A stretch of DNA of 64,000 nucleotides from Sulfuriferula sp. AH1 (lineage in GTDB: Bacteria; Pseudomonadota; Gammaproteobacteria; Burkholderiales; Sulfuriferulaceae). Location: NCBI RefSeq assembly GCF_002162035.1, contig NZ_CP021138.1, positions 2,480,001 through 2,544,000 on the forward strand, given 5' to 3'. The position numbers and the translations under genes are program-made. Positions 1 through 9,722 of the stretch are shown here, one piece after another (the stretch's first letter is position 1; every line of letters starts with the position of its first letter). The notes beneath the pieces were generated by a model. The model saw only the letters and a list, made by a program, of their open reading frames with translations. It ran no database searches and had not been told where the DNA came from.

Positions 1-801
1 ACGCGTGTCGACTCGCTCTGCACCATTCCCGGTCAGCGAGGTCTTCGGGACGACATACGGCTCAATGCGTTCAAATTTCAACGGCACCTGCCGCTCCGGA
101 GCACCTCGCACGAATGCGACAGCAGGAGAGCCTGGTTTAACCCGCAAGGCGTCGAACTCGTCAATATCGACACGCAGATAGAGCTGATCATCATTACCGA
201 GCAACATAAGCGGTCTGGCAGGAACACCGCTTTGTGCGAACTCACCCGGCCGTATGTTGATTTGCAGTATCTTGCCGGGTATCAGTGCACGGATCGCGCG
301 CCGATCGATCTCCAGCTTGATCTGCTCAATCCGGGCTTGCGCAAGTGCCAAGGCTGTCTCGGCGATCGCAACCGCAGAGTGGCGGTTATTCATGTCCTCC
401 TTACTGATTGCCCGACTGTCAGGCACGTTTTCGGCAAGTTTGAGTTGATCCCGGGCTTGTATAAGCCTGGCCCCGGCCTCCTTCGCACTGGCGATTGCCG
501 GGAGGCGCTGGGCTTGCAGGTCTCGGTCGTCGATCTTGAACAGCAGGTCACCAGCCCTCACACGATCACCCCATTTGACATAGATGGCCGTGACTATCCC
601 CGAAACTCCCGTGCCGACCGCAACATTTCCGCTACTGGCTTCAACAATCCCGGCACCGGCTACATAGGTAGCAAAAGGCGCCTTCGGCCATTGAATGGCC
701 GGGGATGGAGATTGCTTAGGCTGATTGTCTATGATGATCGCGACGATAATGATGAGTACACCGATCATGGCGAGAAGTGGCAGCATGTACCTTCGAATCA
801 T
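1..801 (-). CDS. HlyD-family periplasmic adaptor of an ABC exporter (partial)
   Basis: The reading frame runs off the left edge of the window, so the C-terminus is missing. The N-terminus has one strong membrane anchor (about residues 5-24, rich in I/L/V). A biotinyl-lipoyl-like half follows, with GVSGIVTAIYVKWGDRVRAG and then DLLFKIDDRDL, the usual pattern of membrane fusion proteins. A helical hairpin and a second lipoyl half (IRALIPGKILQINIRPGEFA) come next. Its ATG overlaps the TGA of the upstream ATPase gene (ATGA), so the two are translationally coupled. In MacAB/DevBCA-type systems the adaptor bridges the inner-membrane transporter and an outer-membrane channel. An FtsX-type permease probably lies just outside the window (inference). 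Substrate unknown. Confidence 0.85.
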   Translation of the reverse strand, partial: MIRRYMLPLLAMIGVLIIIVAIIIDNQPKQSPSPAIQWPKAPFATYVAGAGIVEASSGNVAVGTGVSGIVTAIYVKWGDRVRAGDLLFKIDDRDLQAQRLPAIASAKEAGARLIQARDQLKLAENVPDSRAISKEDMNNRHSAVAIAETALALAQARIEQIKLEIDRRAIRALIPGKILQINIRPGEFAQSGVPARPLMLLGNDDQLYLRVDIDEFDALRVKPGSPAVAFVRGAPERQVPLKFERIEPYVVPKTSLTGNGAERVDTR

Positions 802-1517
802 GAGGAAGCCTCCATGTGCGCTGTCTCGGTCACGTCGGTAATCATCCCGTCATCCATATGCGCAATACGGTCGGCGAACTCAAAAATACGGGAATCGTGG
901 GTGACGACCAACACAGCCCGTTCCGGGGTTCTGGCTACGCGCCGCAGAATATCCATAACCTGATGCCCTGCCGCATGATCGAGATTACTCGTCGGCTCGT
1001 CGCAAATGATCACTTTCGGTTCGTGGACGAGTGCGCGGGCGATCGCCACTCGTTGTTTTTGACCGCCGCTAAGTTGCGCCGCCAATGCCTCCGCGCGTTC
1101 TCCGAGTCCAACACCCTCAAGGGTGGCGCCCGCCCGCGAAACCGCCGCTTTGCGCGTCATGCCATTGATAATGAGCGGCATCGCAACATTTTCGGCCGCA
1201 GTGAGTGTGGGCAGCAGGTTAAAACTCTGGAATACAAAGCCGACCGAGGTACCACGAAAATTCGCTCGCTCATCGGGCCCCATCTGTTGGAAATCGTGTC
1301 CGAGCAGGATACATTGCCCCGCGTCCTGATCCAGGATGCCTGCAATAATCGAGATCAGGGTCGTCTTTCCGCAGCCGGAGGGACCGGCAAGCATGAGCAA
1401 CTCCCCGAAGCGGACATCCAGATCAACGCCCCTTAACGCCTGAACCTGTGCATCGTTCGTTCCGTAGGTTTTGATTAATCCCCGGCAGTGGATCGCGTTA
1501 CCATGATTCAAATCCAT
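798..1517 (-). CDS. ABC transporter ATP-binding protein, MacB/LolD type
   Basis: A 239-residue stand-alone ATPase. The Walker A motif is GPSGCGKTT near residue 45, the signature motif is LSGGQKQRVAIARAL, Walker B is VIICDEPTSNLD, and the switch histidine lies in VVTHDSRIF. The spacing and the phrase FVFQSFNLLPTLTAAENV are typical of the MacB/LolD/DevA group, which powers export by FtsX-like permeases. It is translationally coupled to the HlyD adaptor downstream. It is probably the first gene of the operon, because the sequence upstream holds only a transposase relic. Function: ATP hydrolysis on the cytoplasmic face to drive export of an unknown substrate. Confidence 0.9.
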   Translation of the reverse strand: MDLNHGNAIHCRGLIKTYGTNDAQVQALRGVDLDVRFGELLMLAGPSGCGKTTLISIIAGILDQDAGQCILLGHDFQQMGPDERANFRGTSVGFVFQSFNLLPTLTAAENVAMPLIINGMTRKAAVSRAGATLEGVGLGERAEALAAQLSGGQKQRVAIARALVHEPKVIICDEPTSNLDHAAGHQVMDILRRVARTPERAVLVVTHDSRIFEFADRIAHMDDGMITDVTETAHMEASS

Positions 1518-1654
1518 ACTAAATTCCCGCCAAACAAATATTATGACAGAATCAAATAAAGAGGCCGTTCTGGAAACCGGGAAAAATAAGGCAAACTAAG
1601 CCACATTCATTGCAGTGACAATGATGACCATCGGAATGTGTACACTGAGTTTCT

Positions 1655-1941
1655 TTATTGCTGCGACACCCGGTCTTCGAACTGGATATTAAACCGGTTT
1701 AACGCCGCTTTCCAATCGCGGATGTTGAGCAGTACCAAACAGAACAATTTCAGCAATGCCTCATCGCTGGAGAATGCCCCCGATTCTTGGTGAGCTTACG
1801 CAAACACATGTTCGCCGACTCAATGGCATTGGTGGTGCAGATTACTTTCCCGATCTCGGGTGGGTGGTCGAAGAACAGGATGAAGCGCGCCCAGTTACAG
1901 TGCCGGCGAATCCGCGTGCTGGTAAACTTGCCGGAGGCAAC
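1655..1941 (-). pseudogene. IS256-family transposase, C-terminal relic
   Basis: On the minus strand the sequence translates to RRHCNWARFILFFDHPPEIG, then VICTTNAIESANMCLRKLTK, which is the conserved C-terminal block of IS256/mutator transposases (TTNAIES followed by LRK). The frame changes at a G run (plus-strand C run 1777-1781) and continues as SSDEALLKLFCLVLLNIRDW to a stop. The N-terminal two thirds, with the first catalytic aspartates, are missing, so it cannot encode an active enzyme. It sits between the exporter operon and the DUF4426 gene and marks an old insertion. No clear terminal inverted repeat pair was found. Confidence 0.75.
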
Positions 1942-1967
1942 CTATTGCCTGCACAACTTATCCCGGC

Positions 1968-2408
1968 TTATTTGAAAAACTCCTGGGAAAATTCGACCGT
2001 GCTTTCCAGTTTTTCTCCTGCCGGTTTGACTGTTACCCTGAATTTCAGCGTATCCGGTGGTGTTATACGGAATTCCCCGATGTAATACAGCGCCGTGCCT
2101 TCTGCAATTTCGCGCATTTTGACCCGACTCAGCTGTTGAGACATGTTGACAACACTAACATCCAGCGTGGCTTTCACCGGCTGGCCTATACCACCCAGCG
2201 AACTGGATTTGAGAATTGAAATAGTCACCAGGCCGCGGGCCTTTCTACGGTCCATATTGTATGCCTTGGCAACTTTCGCTGCCAACTCGTCGGTGGGCAT
2301 GGCGTTGTAATGTATTTCATAGGCGCCGAATTTCTGCGACTGCTCGGCCATAACGGGTGCAGCAGGCAATAAGCCGAGCAGCAGGCTGGCAATGAGTAAG
2401 CGCTTCAT
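1968..2408 (-). CDS. DUF4426 domain secreted protein
   Basis: 146 residues from the chosen ATG, which follows a good ribosome site (GGAGG, 6 bases upstream). A longer frame exists upstream but begins with a low-complexity V/T run and no ribosome site. The protein starts with a signal peptide (MKRLLIASLLLGLLPAAPVM, cleavage near AEQS). The mature part has QKFGAYEIHYNAMPTDELAA and later YYIGEFRITPPDTLKFRV, which match the DUF4426 family of periplasmic beta-rich proteins. Function unknown. It appears to be a single gene, followed by the IS256 relic. Confidence 0.75.
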   Translation of the reverse strand: MKRLLIASLLLGLLPAAPVMAEQSQKFGAYEIHYNAMPTDELAAKVAKAYNMDRRKARGLVTISILKSSSLGGIGQPVKATLDVSVVNMSQQLSRVKMREIAEGTALYYIGEFRITPPDTLKFRVTVKPAGEKLESTVEFSQEFFK

Positions 2409-2660
2409 GATTATCCTCCGGGTAGTTGTTGTTGTAACTACCACTATAGTCAAAACCGGCAGTTATGCCAGTTTTTCAAAACGCCAGGCAACAAGGATCA
2501 TCCCTGTATCGGGCAAGATACAGTTATCATGCGTATGAATATTTAATTCAATGCTGAGACAGCAAACCGTGCCTTTACTTCAATCACGATCAGCCCATCA
2601 TCCACCGGACCTGCGCGAAAAGACGTTGCAGGCTAATACGGGCAAGAAAAACCTGGCTGA

Positions 2661-3625
2661 TTAAACCGGCCGCAGGCAATGCACACTAAACAGCGCGTCG
2701 TCGTCCTGCCACGCCTGTACGCCGGCAAACCCGGATTGCGCTGCCAGCGTCTGGAATTCCTCGACGCTGAATTTGTAGGAGTTCTCGGTGTGAATACTCT
2801 CGCCGGGTTGGAATTCAAAACGGCAGCCGTTGATCCGGACACGTTGCGAGGCGGTGGCAACCAGATGCATTTCGACTCTGCCGAGCTTTTCGTTGTAGAA
2901 GGCTTCATGACGGAAGGCTTCGACATCGAAATCGGCATCGAGCTCGCGGTTGATGCGTTCAAGCAGATTCAGGTTGAATTTCGCCGTGACACCCTGATCA
3001 TCGTTGTAGGCGGCATGCAGCAGTTCCGGGGATTTCTTGAGGTCGACACCAATGAGCAGCCGGCCGTCCGGCCCTAGTAGTCTGGCGATACTCCGAAGCA
3101 GCTCGCGCGCTTGAGCAGGATCGAAGTTGCCGATACTGGAGCCGGGGAAGAAGGCTGCCCGTTGTTGGGCATCGAACAAGTCCGGCAGTTCGAACGGTTT
3201 GGTGAAATCGGTACAGATCGCATGGACTTCCAGTCGCGGATGATCCTGGGCGATAGCGCCTGCCGCCATGCGCAGGTATTCACGGCAAATATCAACCGGT
3301 GCATAGGTCTGCGGCTGTATCGTTTCCAGCAACACGCGGATTTTGGTATCGCTGCCGCTTCCGAGCTCGACCAGTATGCCGTCGTTACCCAGCAGCCGGG
3401 CCATGTCTTCGCCATACCGCTGCAGCAGTCCGATTTCGGTACGCGTCGGATAGTATTCCGGCAATCGGGTGATGGCATCGAACAGCTGCGAACCCTGTTC
3501 ATCATAGAAGAACTTGGGGACAGATATTTGGTTTTCCCGCTCAATCCGGCAATGACGTCCGCATGGAAATCATCCAGTGCGGGCTGCAAATCATGAAAAT
3601 GAAAATTGTTGGTAACACTACGCAT
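2661..3625 (-). CDS. egtD: L-histidine N(alpha)-methyltransferase EgtD, frameshifted
   Basis: EgtD transfers three methyl groups from S-adenosylmethionine to histidine, giving hercynine for ergothioneine synthesis. The N-terminal part reads NNFHFHDLQPALDDFHADVI in one frame. The rest (DEQGSQLFDAITRLPEYYPT, then LVELGSGSDTKIR, the SAM-binding loop, and FFPGSSIGNFDP) lies in another. The switch falls in a C run (plus-strand G run 3516-3519); restoring one base joins the two into one family-length protein of about 320 residues. The ATG overlaps the egtB stop (TGATG), so egtB-egtD form an operon. As it stands the gene is broken, or the base is a sequencing error; the protein is otherwise well preserved, which favours error or a very recent mutation. 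Confidence 0.85.
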
Positions 3626-4911
3626 CACGCATCCTCCGCCAGTCGAAACCCCTGAAATTGCCAACGTTCGTGGGGATAGAAAAAATTCCGGTAACTGCCG
3701 CGAATATGATCGGCGGGGGTTATGCACGAGCCGCCCCGCAATACCATCTGGTTACACATGAATTTGCCGTTATATTCGCCGAGCGCACCCGCTGCCGGAC
3801 GGAAACCCGGATAGGGCTGATACGGCGAAGCGGTATGTTCCCACACATCGCCATACATCTGCTGCAGGCCGTCTCCATCCGCTGCGACTGTCGGTTGCAG
3901 GTAGTTGCTGTCGGCCAGATTGCCTGCGACCGGGAGATTCCGCGCAGCGATTTCCCATTCCGCTTCGGTGGGCAAGCGCTTGCCGGCCCATGCGGCATAG
4001 GCTTCCGCTTCATAGTGGCTGACATGACAGACCGGTTCGTCGAGGCTCAACCTGCGCAGCCCGCCGAGGGTGAACTGCCACCATTCGCCATCGACTAACT
4101 CCCAATACATCGGACTAGAGCAGTGCAGGCGCTTCACCGCTGCCCAGCCGTCGGCAAGCCAGAAACGGGGTGTGCTGTATCCGCCGTCATCCATGAAGGC
4201 AAGATATTCGCCATTGGTCACGGGCCGTGAAGCCAGACGAAAGGGATACAGATAGGTGCGGTGGCGCGGCAATTCATTGTCGTAGGCAAAGCCGCCGCCT
4301 TCATGGCCGATCTCATGGAGGCCGCCGTGGAATTCGATCCAATGCAGTGGCGGCACCGATGCTTCCGCTATCCGGGGCAAGTCGCTGCGATAGCAGGGGC
4401 GCAGCGGGTTCGCGTGGAAATTCAACTTGATGTCGGTCAGCAACAATTCCTGGTGCTGCTGTTCGTGGTTGAGGCCGACCTCCAGGCGCTGCCGTACGCC
4501 CGGCCATATAGCCTCATCTGCGCCGGACAACAGCTGCTGCATGTGTTCGTCCACATGCGCCCGATAGCGATATATTTCTTCTACGCCCGGACGTGACAGG
4601 AATCCCCGCTCATGGCGCGGATGAAACTTGCCGATCTGCTCGTAATAGGAATTGAACAGATAACCGAACGCCGAATGAAACTCCGTGTAACCGGCAAGAT
4701 ATTCCTTGAGCAGGAAAGTTTCGAAAAACCAGCTGACATGCGCCAGATGCCACTTGGCCGGACTGGCTTCCGGGCATGTCTGGATCACGTAATCTTCGGG
4801 AGATAGCGGCATACACAGCGCTTCGCTGCGCCGGCGCACGCCCAGATAAGTGTCCATCCAAAGACTGCGCTGATTATCCGCGAGTGCCAAGGCTGCATGA
4901 GGGAAAGTCAT
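3625..4911 (-). CDS. egtB: Ergothioneine sulfoxide synthase EgtB
   Basis: EgtB is a non-haem iron enzyme that joins hercynine to a thiol donor (gamma-glutamylcysteine or cysteine) with oxygen. The 428-residue protein has an N-terminal DinB-like domain with the iron ligands: H58 (in WHLAHVSWFFE) and H149/H153 (in NHEQQHQE). A C-terminal FGE-sulfatase domain follows from about residue 190, with CHVSHYEAEAYAAWAGKRLP, PTEAEWEIAAR and VLRGGSCITP. Length and domain order fit EgtB. No egtC or egtE is seen nearby. It is first in the egtBD operon. The divergent upstream gene is the DUF5996 protein. Confidence 0.92.
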   Translation of the reverse strand: MTFPHAALALADNQRSLWMDTYLGVRRRSEALCMPLSPEDYVIQTCPEASPAKWHLAHVSWFFETFLLKEYLAGYTEFHSAFGYLFNSYYEQIGKFHPRHERGFLSRPGVEEIYRYRAHVDEHMQQLLSGADEAIWPGVRQRLEVGLNHEQQHQELLLTDIKLNFHANPLRPCYRSDLPRIAEASVPPLHWIEFHGGLHEIGHEGGGFAYDNELPRHRTYLYPFRLASRPVTNGEYLAFMDDGGYSTPRFWLADGWAAVKRLHCSSPMYWELVDGEWWQFTLGGLRRLSLDEPVCHVSHYEAEAYAAWAGKRLPTEAEWEIAARNLPVAGNLADSNYLQPTVAADGDGLQQMYGDVWEHTASPYQPYPGFRPAAGALGEYNGKFMCNQMVLRGGSCITPADHIRGSYRNFFYPHERWQFQGFRLAEDA

Positions 4912-5047
4912 AACACTTCCTTTGCCGGCGTGCGTTCAAAATCCGTTGACAGCGACATCACAATAAATTGCAGGCTGAACAACGACACGATGTAGGCTAA
5001 AATCGTAGTTGATTAGGCCGCGCTTGTAAAGTTTGGCAGGAGGGATA

Positions 5048-6005
5048 ATGAGCACCCAGACCGCATTTTCCAATGACACATGGCCAAGCCTGCCGCTCGA
5101 GGATTGGAGCGAAACCTGTACGACCTTGCAGCTGTGGACGCAGATCGTCGGCAAGATCCGGCTGGTGCAAAGCCCGTGGCTCAATCACTCCTGGCACGTC
5201 ACGCTGTATTTGACCGCCAGAGGCCTGACCACGATGCCCATTGCGCACGGCACCCGAACTTTCCAGATCGATTTCGACTTTGTCGCGCATCAGTTGACGA
5301 TACAGGTGAGCGATAGCGGCACAGGCGGTTTTGCGCTCGAGCCGCAGTCGGTGCAGGCGTTTTATAAGCGTTTGATGAAGGAAATGGACAGGCTGATGCT
5401 GCATGTGCGCATTAACACAACGCCGAACGAAGTCATCGACCCGATTCCGTTCGATCAGGATCGAGACACACTGCGCCTACGATCAGGAATATGCCGCCCG
5501 GTTCTGGCGCATACTGGTTCAGACCGAACGGGTTTTCAAGCAGTTTCGCGCCCGCTTTATCGGCAAATGCAGTCCGGTGCATTTTTTCTGGGGGGCTGCG
5601 GATCTGGCCGTTACGCGCTTTTCAGGGCGTCGGGCGCCATTGCATCCTGGCGGAATTCCGGGCCTGCCGGATAGAGTGACGCGTGAAGCCTATTCGCATG
5701 AAGTCAGCAGTTGCGGGTTCTGGCCGGGGGGCGGCCAGATTCCTTATCCGGCATTCTATTCCTACGCCTATCCCGAACCGCCGAACTTCGCCAAAGTAGC
5801 GATCCAGCCAGCTGCCGCCTTTTACAGTACCGATTTCCGCGAATTCATCCTGCCTTACGAGGTCGTACGGCAATCGGCATCGGCGGACGATACGCTGCTT
5901 GCTTTTTTGCAGACGGCATATGAAGCCGCAGCCGTGCCAGGAAATTGGGATCGTGCCGCGCTGGAACGCGACAACGATCAATTTATGCGATCAAGCACCG
6001 CTTAG
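5048..6005 (+). CDS. DUF5996 family protein, frameshifted
   Basis: The start ATG follows a strong AGGAGG ribosome site. The first frame gives WPSLPLEDWSETCTTLQLWT up to FDQDR. The second frame gives THCAYDQEYAARFWRILVQT, HFFWGAADLAVTRFSGRRAP and SYSHEVSSCGFWPGGG-like blocks typical of DUF5996. The frames join near 5461-5466 if one extra base is removed. Corrected length is about 318 residues. The family has conserved W, H and C positions suggesting a soluble enzyme, but its reaction is not known to me. It is divergent from egtB, with a 136-base gap. Either a recent pseudogene or a one-base sequencing error. Confidence 0.75.
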
Positions 6006-6021
6006 GATCAGGATAACAAGG

Positions 6022-7104
6022 TCACGACACCCCCAACAACGTCAGCATCACAAACGCTGCAAACAATGCGAAGTGCGTCATGCCTTCAATCGCATTCGAT
6101 TCGCCGTCATGCAAATTATTCATGGTCACCAGAAAAGTCACCAGCAACATCCCCGCCTGTACCGGAGTTAGCGCCATATCGATGCGTGCTCCGGTAAACA
6201 GGGCGATGCCCTCTATCACCGGCACGGTCAGCAGCACGGTCGCCAACGACGCGCCCAGTGCGATATTGACGGTGGTCTGCATGCGGTCATTGCGTGCCGC
6301 ATTCAGCGCCGCCATCAGCTCCGGACTGGCGGAGATCAGCGCAACCATGACGGCAGGTATCGCCAGCGGCAAACCGCTGCCTTCGAGGCCGTGGGCCAGC
6401 AGCGCTGCCAGCAGTTCCGACAGGATGCCCACGCCGATAACAGCACCTATCAGCAGCAGCACATGCAACCAGTTCGGACAGCCCTGCATGTCGTGCGCTT
6501 CTGCTTCGACGTCACCAAACGAGAAGAAAGCACGGTGTTCGATGGTCTGCAAACGCAGGAACGCAAGGTACAGTATCGCCATGATCACCACCGAGAACAC
6601 CGAATAAATCTGCCACCGGGTCGCAGGCACGAAATCCGGGATAAACATGCCGATACCCACCGCCGTCAACAGCATCGCCACATAGGCGTTGGCGGCATCG
6701 AGATTGTATTGCTGCACGCCATGCTTGAGTCCGCCGATGATCGCGGCGATACCCAATATACCGTTGATATCCAGCATGATCGCGGAGTACACCGTATCGC
6801 GCGCCAGCGTCGGGCTATGATTCTGGGTCATCATTACCGCCAGGATGATCACTTCTACCGCGACCGCCGATACCGTCAGAATCAGCGTGCCGAACGGCTC
6901 ACCCAGACGTACGGCCAGCACTTCGGCATGATGGGCGATGCGAAAAGCCAGCCCTATGACGCCCGCCAGCACGACGGCAAACAGCGTCCATAACAATGCG
7001 CCCCCTGCTTCCAGCGCCGCATGCTCCAGTGCAAAACCCGCCACGCCTATCGCCGCGGCGATCAGCATGAGCCATTCGCGCCGTAACTGTTTGATCAAAA
7101 TCAT
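6022..7104 (-). CDS. chaA: Calcium/proton antiporter, ChaA/CaCA family
   Basis: A 360-residue integral membrane protein with about eleven hydrophobic segments. It carries the two alpha-repeat motifs of cation/Ca2+ exchangers: GEPFGTLILTVSAVAVEVII near residues 68-87 and SASPELMAALNAARNDRMQT plus NIALGASLATVLLT near residues 260-295. The acidic residues in these repeats are the ion-binding sites. A DVEAEAH loop sits between the halves. The protein exchanges cytoplasmic Ca2+ (possibly Na+/K+) for protons. It is last in an apparent operon after the LPG-type membrane protein (13-base gap). Confidence 0.85.
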   Translation of the reverse strand: MILIKQLRREWLMLIAAAIGVAGFALEHAALEAGGALLWTLFAVVLAGVIGLAFRIAHHAEVLAVRLGEPFGTLILTVSAVAVEVIILAVMMTQNHSPTLARDTVYSAIMLDINGILGIAAIIGGLKHGVQQYNLDAANAYVAMLLTAVGIGMFIPDFVPATRWQIYSVFSVVIMAILYLAFLRLQTIEHRAFFSFGDVEAEAHDMQGCPNWLHVLLLIGAVIGVGILSELLAALLAHGLEGSGLPLAIPAVMVALISASPELMAALNAARNDRMQTTVNIALGASLATVLLTVPVIEGIALFTGARIDMALTPVQAGMLLVTFLVTMNNLHDGESNAIEGMTHFALFAAFVMLTLLGVS

Positions 7105-7117
7105 TCCCGTCTCCGTA

Positions 7118-8068
7118 TCAATGTCTATGCCGCGACAGCTGCATCATCGCCACACCGCCCAGCGCTATCGCGAACCACAGCGTAGTCAGCCTGATAAGTA
7201 AAGTCACCGCGACTGCATGCGCCTGATCGAGCTGATGGTACATCAGCAGACCTACCATCGTCGCCTCGACGCCGCCCAGACCGCCTGGCAAAAAGCTGAT
7301 CGCGCCGACCAGCATGGAAAACGCATAAATGAACATCGTCGTCTGCAGGCTGATGTCACTGCCCAGACTGTGCAACATGAAATACAGCGCCACACCCTCG
7401 GCGCCCCACGCCACCACGCCGATGGCGAGGCCTAGCGACAATACCGGAAAACGCAGACACGATCCAGCATGGCGCACCGTGGTGAATGCGGCATGCGCTA
7501 TCTTTGCCAGCCCCGACGTAAGCCATCGCTGAAAAAAGCCATCCAGCATGGCGAGCAAGCGACCCTGTTGCAGCACCACCAGACCAGCGATCAGCACACC
7601 GCTCAGTATCAGCACGAACGGCTGCGCTGCCGGATACACCCAGACGCCCAGCGCCGCCAGTATCACCATACTGATCAGGTTCGATGCCTGCTCGCTGAAG
7701 AATACCGCAACGCTTTTGGCGTAATCCACACCGTGTGCTTTGAGAAATACGCTGCGAATAGTCTCGCCGACTTTGCCGGGCACGATGGTCATGCTGAAAC
7801 CAGCCATGTAAATGCGGAAATGTTCGCGCCACGGCAACGTATGCCCCAGCTGCGCCAGATACAGCTGCCAGCGCACAAAGCGCAGCACGTAATTGAGCAG
7901 GGACAATAACAGCGCCGCGCCGGTCACCAGCCAACCCACTTGCGCGATGACCGCCGTCACCTCTTCCCAGCCGCTCCACAATACCGAGCCGAGATAGCCG
8001 GCCACACTCAGCAGCACTACCCATATCAGCGCGTGCCGACGCCAGCCATGCAATGGATGAAGTTGCAT
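7118..8068 (-). CDS. Lysylphosphatidylglycerol synthase-type transmembrane protein (UPF0104)
   Basis: I chose the start at MQLHPLHGWRRH because its ATG overlaps the ubiA-like stop (TGATG); the longer open frame only mirrors that upstream gene. The 316-residue protein is strongly hydrophobic, with about eight membrane segments. It contains the family landmarks RFVRWQLYLAQLG, GFSMTIVPGKVGE, FFSEQASNLIS and SFLPGGLGGVEATM. This domain is the flippase half of MprF and also occurs alone, often near polyprenyl-lipid glycan genes. A role in moving a lipid-linked precursor is an inference from its position next to the UbiA enzyme. Confidence 0.8.
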   Translation of the reverse strand: MQLHPLHGWRRHALIWVVLLSVAGYLGSVLWSGWEEVTAVIAQVGWLVTGAALLLSLLNYVLRFVRWQLYLAQLGHTLPWREHFRIYMAGFSMTIVPGKVGETIRSVFLKAHGVDYAKSVAVFFSEQASNLISMVILAALGVWVYPAAQPFVLILSGVLIAGLVVLQQGRLLAMLDGFFQRWLTSGLAKIAHAAFTTVRHAGSCLRFPVLSLGLAIGVVAWGAEGVALYFMLHSLGSDISLQTTMFIYAFSMLVGAISFLPGGLGGVEATMVGLLMYHQLDQAHAVAVTLLIRLTTLWFAIALGGVAMMQLSRHRH

Positions 8069-8940
8069 CAGCGGATCAGCCAAAACGTCGCCGCGCCCCA
8101 GGCCAGCACCGCCAGCAGCATATGCGGGTCGCGCACCACATCGCGCGACGGATCGCCGCCGCCATGTTGCTGATGCAGCAAATAGATATAACGGAACACG
8201 CCGTACATCACGAAAGGCACGGTATAAATCAGATTGCTGGTGCCGTGGGTATGGACCGTGTCGGGGCTCATGGTATACAGGCTGTAACTCATGATCACGC
8301 CGGACGCGGTGATGCCTATCATCTTGTCCAGCAGCACCGGGCTGTAATGCGCCAGCACCTTGCGGTGCGCGGTTTTGGTCTCGGCCAGCTCGATGATCTC
8401 GGCGCGGCGTTTGGCGAACCCCAGAAACAGCGTAACCATCAGCCCGCACAACAGCAGCCACTGCGACGGCGGAATGCCGACACCCAGCGTACCTGCCAGT
8501 ATCCGCAGCATGAAGCCCGCGGCGATAATGAACACATCAAGGATAACGACATGCTTCAGACGCAATGAATACGACAGATTCATCAGTGCATACAGCACGA
8601 TGATCACCAGTACCATCGCCGCCACCCATCCCGCCAGTAGCAAGGCGATCAGCATCAGCAGCGCCGCGAACACACCGGCTGTGCTCATGCCGAGCTGATT
8701 GGCCGCGAGCGGACGCAGGCATTTTTCCGGATGCAGGCGATCCTGCCCGCAATCCACCATGTCGTTGATGATATATACCGCGCTCGACATCAGCGAAAAG
8801 GCCAGCGCAGCCAGCACGACCTGCAATACCAGATGGCCGTCATGCCAGGCATGGCCGAACAGCAGCCCGGTGAACACGAAACTGTTTTTCAGCCACTGGT
8901 GCGGGCGCATCAGCCGCCACAAATTCAATATTGTTTTCAT
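8068..8940 (-). CDS. UbiA-family prenyltransferase, decaprenyl-phosphate phosphoribosyltransferase-like
   Basis: A 290-residue membrane enzyme with about eight helices. The first aspartate motif is NDMVDCGQDRLHPEK (around residue 60) and the second region is DVFIIAAGFMLRILAG. The N-terminus RLMRPHQWLKNSFVF and the motif FLGFAKRRAE are typical of the branch that moves 5-phosphoribose from PRPP to polyprenyl phosphate (as in Rv3806c), rather than quinone-making UbiA. That fits DprE1-like and DprE2-like genes about 5 kb away. It is coupled to the LPG-type gene downstream and starts directly after the stop of the small gene upstream. Confidence 0.82.
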   Translation of the reverse strand: MKTILNLWRLMRPHQWLKNSFVFTGLLFGHAWHDGHLVLQVVLAALAFSLMSSAVYIINDMVDCGQDRLHPEKCLRPLAANQLGMSTAGVFAALLMLIALLLAGWVAAMVLVIIVLYALMNLSYSLRLKHVVILDVFIIAAGFMLRILAGTLGVGIPPSQWLLLCGLMVTLFLGFAKRRAEIIELAETKTAHRKVLAHYSPVLLDKMIGITASGVIMSYSLYTMSPDTVHTHGTSNLIYTVPFVMYGVFRYIYLLHQQHGGGDPSRDVVRDPHMLLAVLAWGAATFWLIR

Positions 8941-9282
8941 TTATTTTATATTCAGCCTGTTACGAAATACCTGCCCCGCAACCGTTAGTGCGGCTTGCAC
9001 GGCTGCCTGGCGGGCAGGGTCTGCATTTGTCGCCTCATGCAGCATCTGCCCCGCTAGCTGCTCGAATTCTGCAAAAGCCGCTGACACTTCAGCGGCCTCC
9101 AGTTGCGGCACGGTAATCGGCGCCGCCGCCGCGGCTACATCGTTCAAGCCCCGCAACACCGCGTAACGCGGAATCATGCGCTGGCCGCCGCCTTCTTCCG
9201 CTGCCACCAGCGGGCCGACTTTAGTGTAACACCTGCCTTCAAATTCAAAATGCGCGCCGATAGGAAGATGCTGAAATTTCAT
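8941..9282 (-). CDS. Hypothetical protein, 113 residues
   Basis: A soluble protein with no signal peptide. The N-terminus reads MKFQHLPIGAHFEFEGRCYT, then KVGPLVAAEEGGGQRMIPRY. This is a pattern I recognise from small betaproteobacterial proteins of unknown role. The C-terminal half is alanine-rich and probably helical. Its stop touches the ATG of the UbiA gene (TAAATG), so it is likely the first gene of that operon. No function can be assigned. Confidence 0.65.
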   Translation of the reverse strand: MKFQHLPIGAHFEFEGRCYTKVGPLVAAEEGGGQRMIPRYAVLRGLNDVAAAAAPITVPQLEAAEVSAAFAEFEQLAGQMLHEATNADPARQAAVQAALTVAGQVFRNRLNIK

Positions 9283-9321
9283 GATGAGAATTCGAAAACG
9301 CTAACTTCGATATGCTAAAGC

Positions 9322-9578
9322 CTATTGCCAAAAACACAAGGAGAATATAGCTGATTCATGCACGAAAGGGACTCGCGCCCAGGCGCTATTCAGGTACAGC
9401 GATGCCGCCGCAGACGCAATGGCCGGTCTGCCGAACAGATAACCTTGACCATGACTGAATCCGATCTTTTAATTTTATCTAAAACGAATTCGGTTTCCAT
9501 CCCTTCCGCCGCCAATACATACCCGGCGTTCATGATTCTATAAGCCAGACCCTCGATGATGCTGCTGTGCCAACGCAC
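9322..9578 (-). pseudogene. Relic of an EAL (c-di-GMP phosphodiesterase) domain C-terminus
   Basis: The minus strand gives SSIIEGLAYRIMNAGYVLAA followed by EGMETEFVLDKIKR, which is the AEGVET block of EAL domains. After a one-base shift near 9450 it gives SHGQGYLFGRPAIASAA, which is the terminal QGYLFGRP block. Nothing upstream supplies the EALVRW catalytic part, so this is a truncated and frameshifted remnant. It lies just upstream of, and opposite to, the chemoreceptor gene, in an otherwise empty 440-base stretch (9283-9722). It may be debris of a c-di-GMP gene like the intact one at 11.5 kb. Confidence 0.6.
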
Positions 9579-9722
9579 ACATCAGCTTTCGAAATATCGG
9601 GATTCACACTATTGGATCTTCAAAAGTTACAGATATTTGACAACAAGATAAGAATATAAGAATATAAGAATACCATCACGCTCAATTCCTCCAGCTCCGT
9701 TTGGCAGCAGAAAGAAAAATAA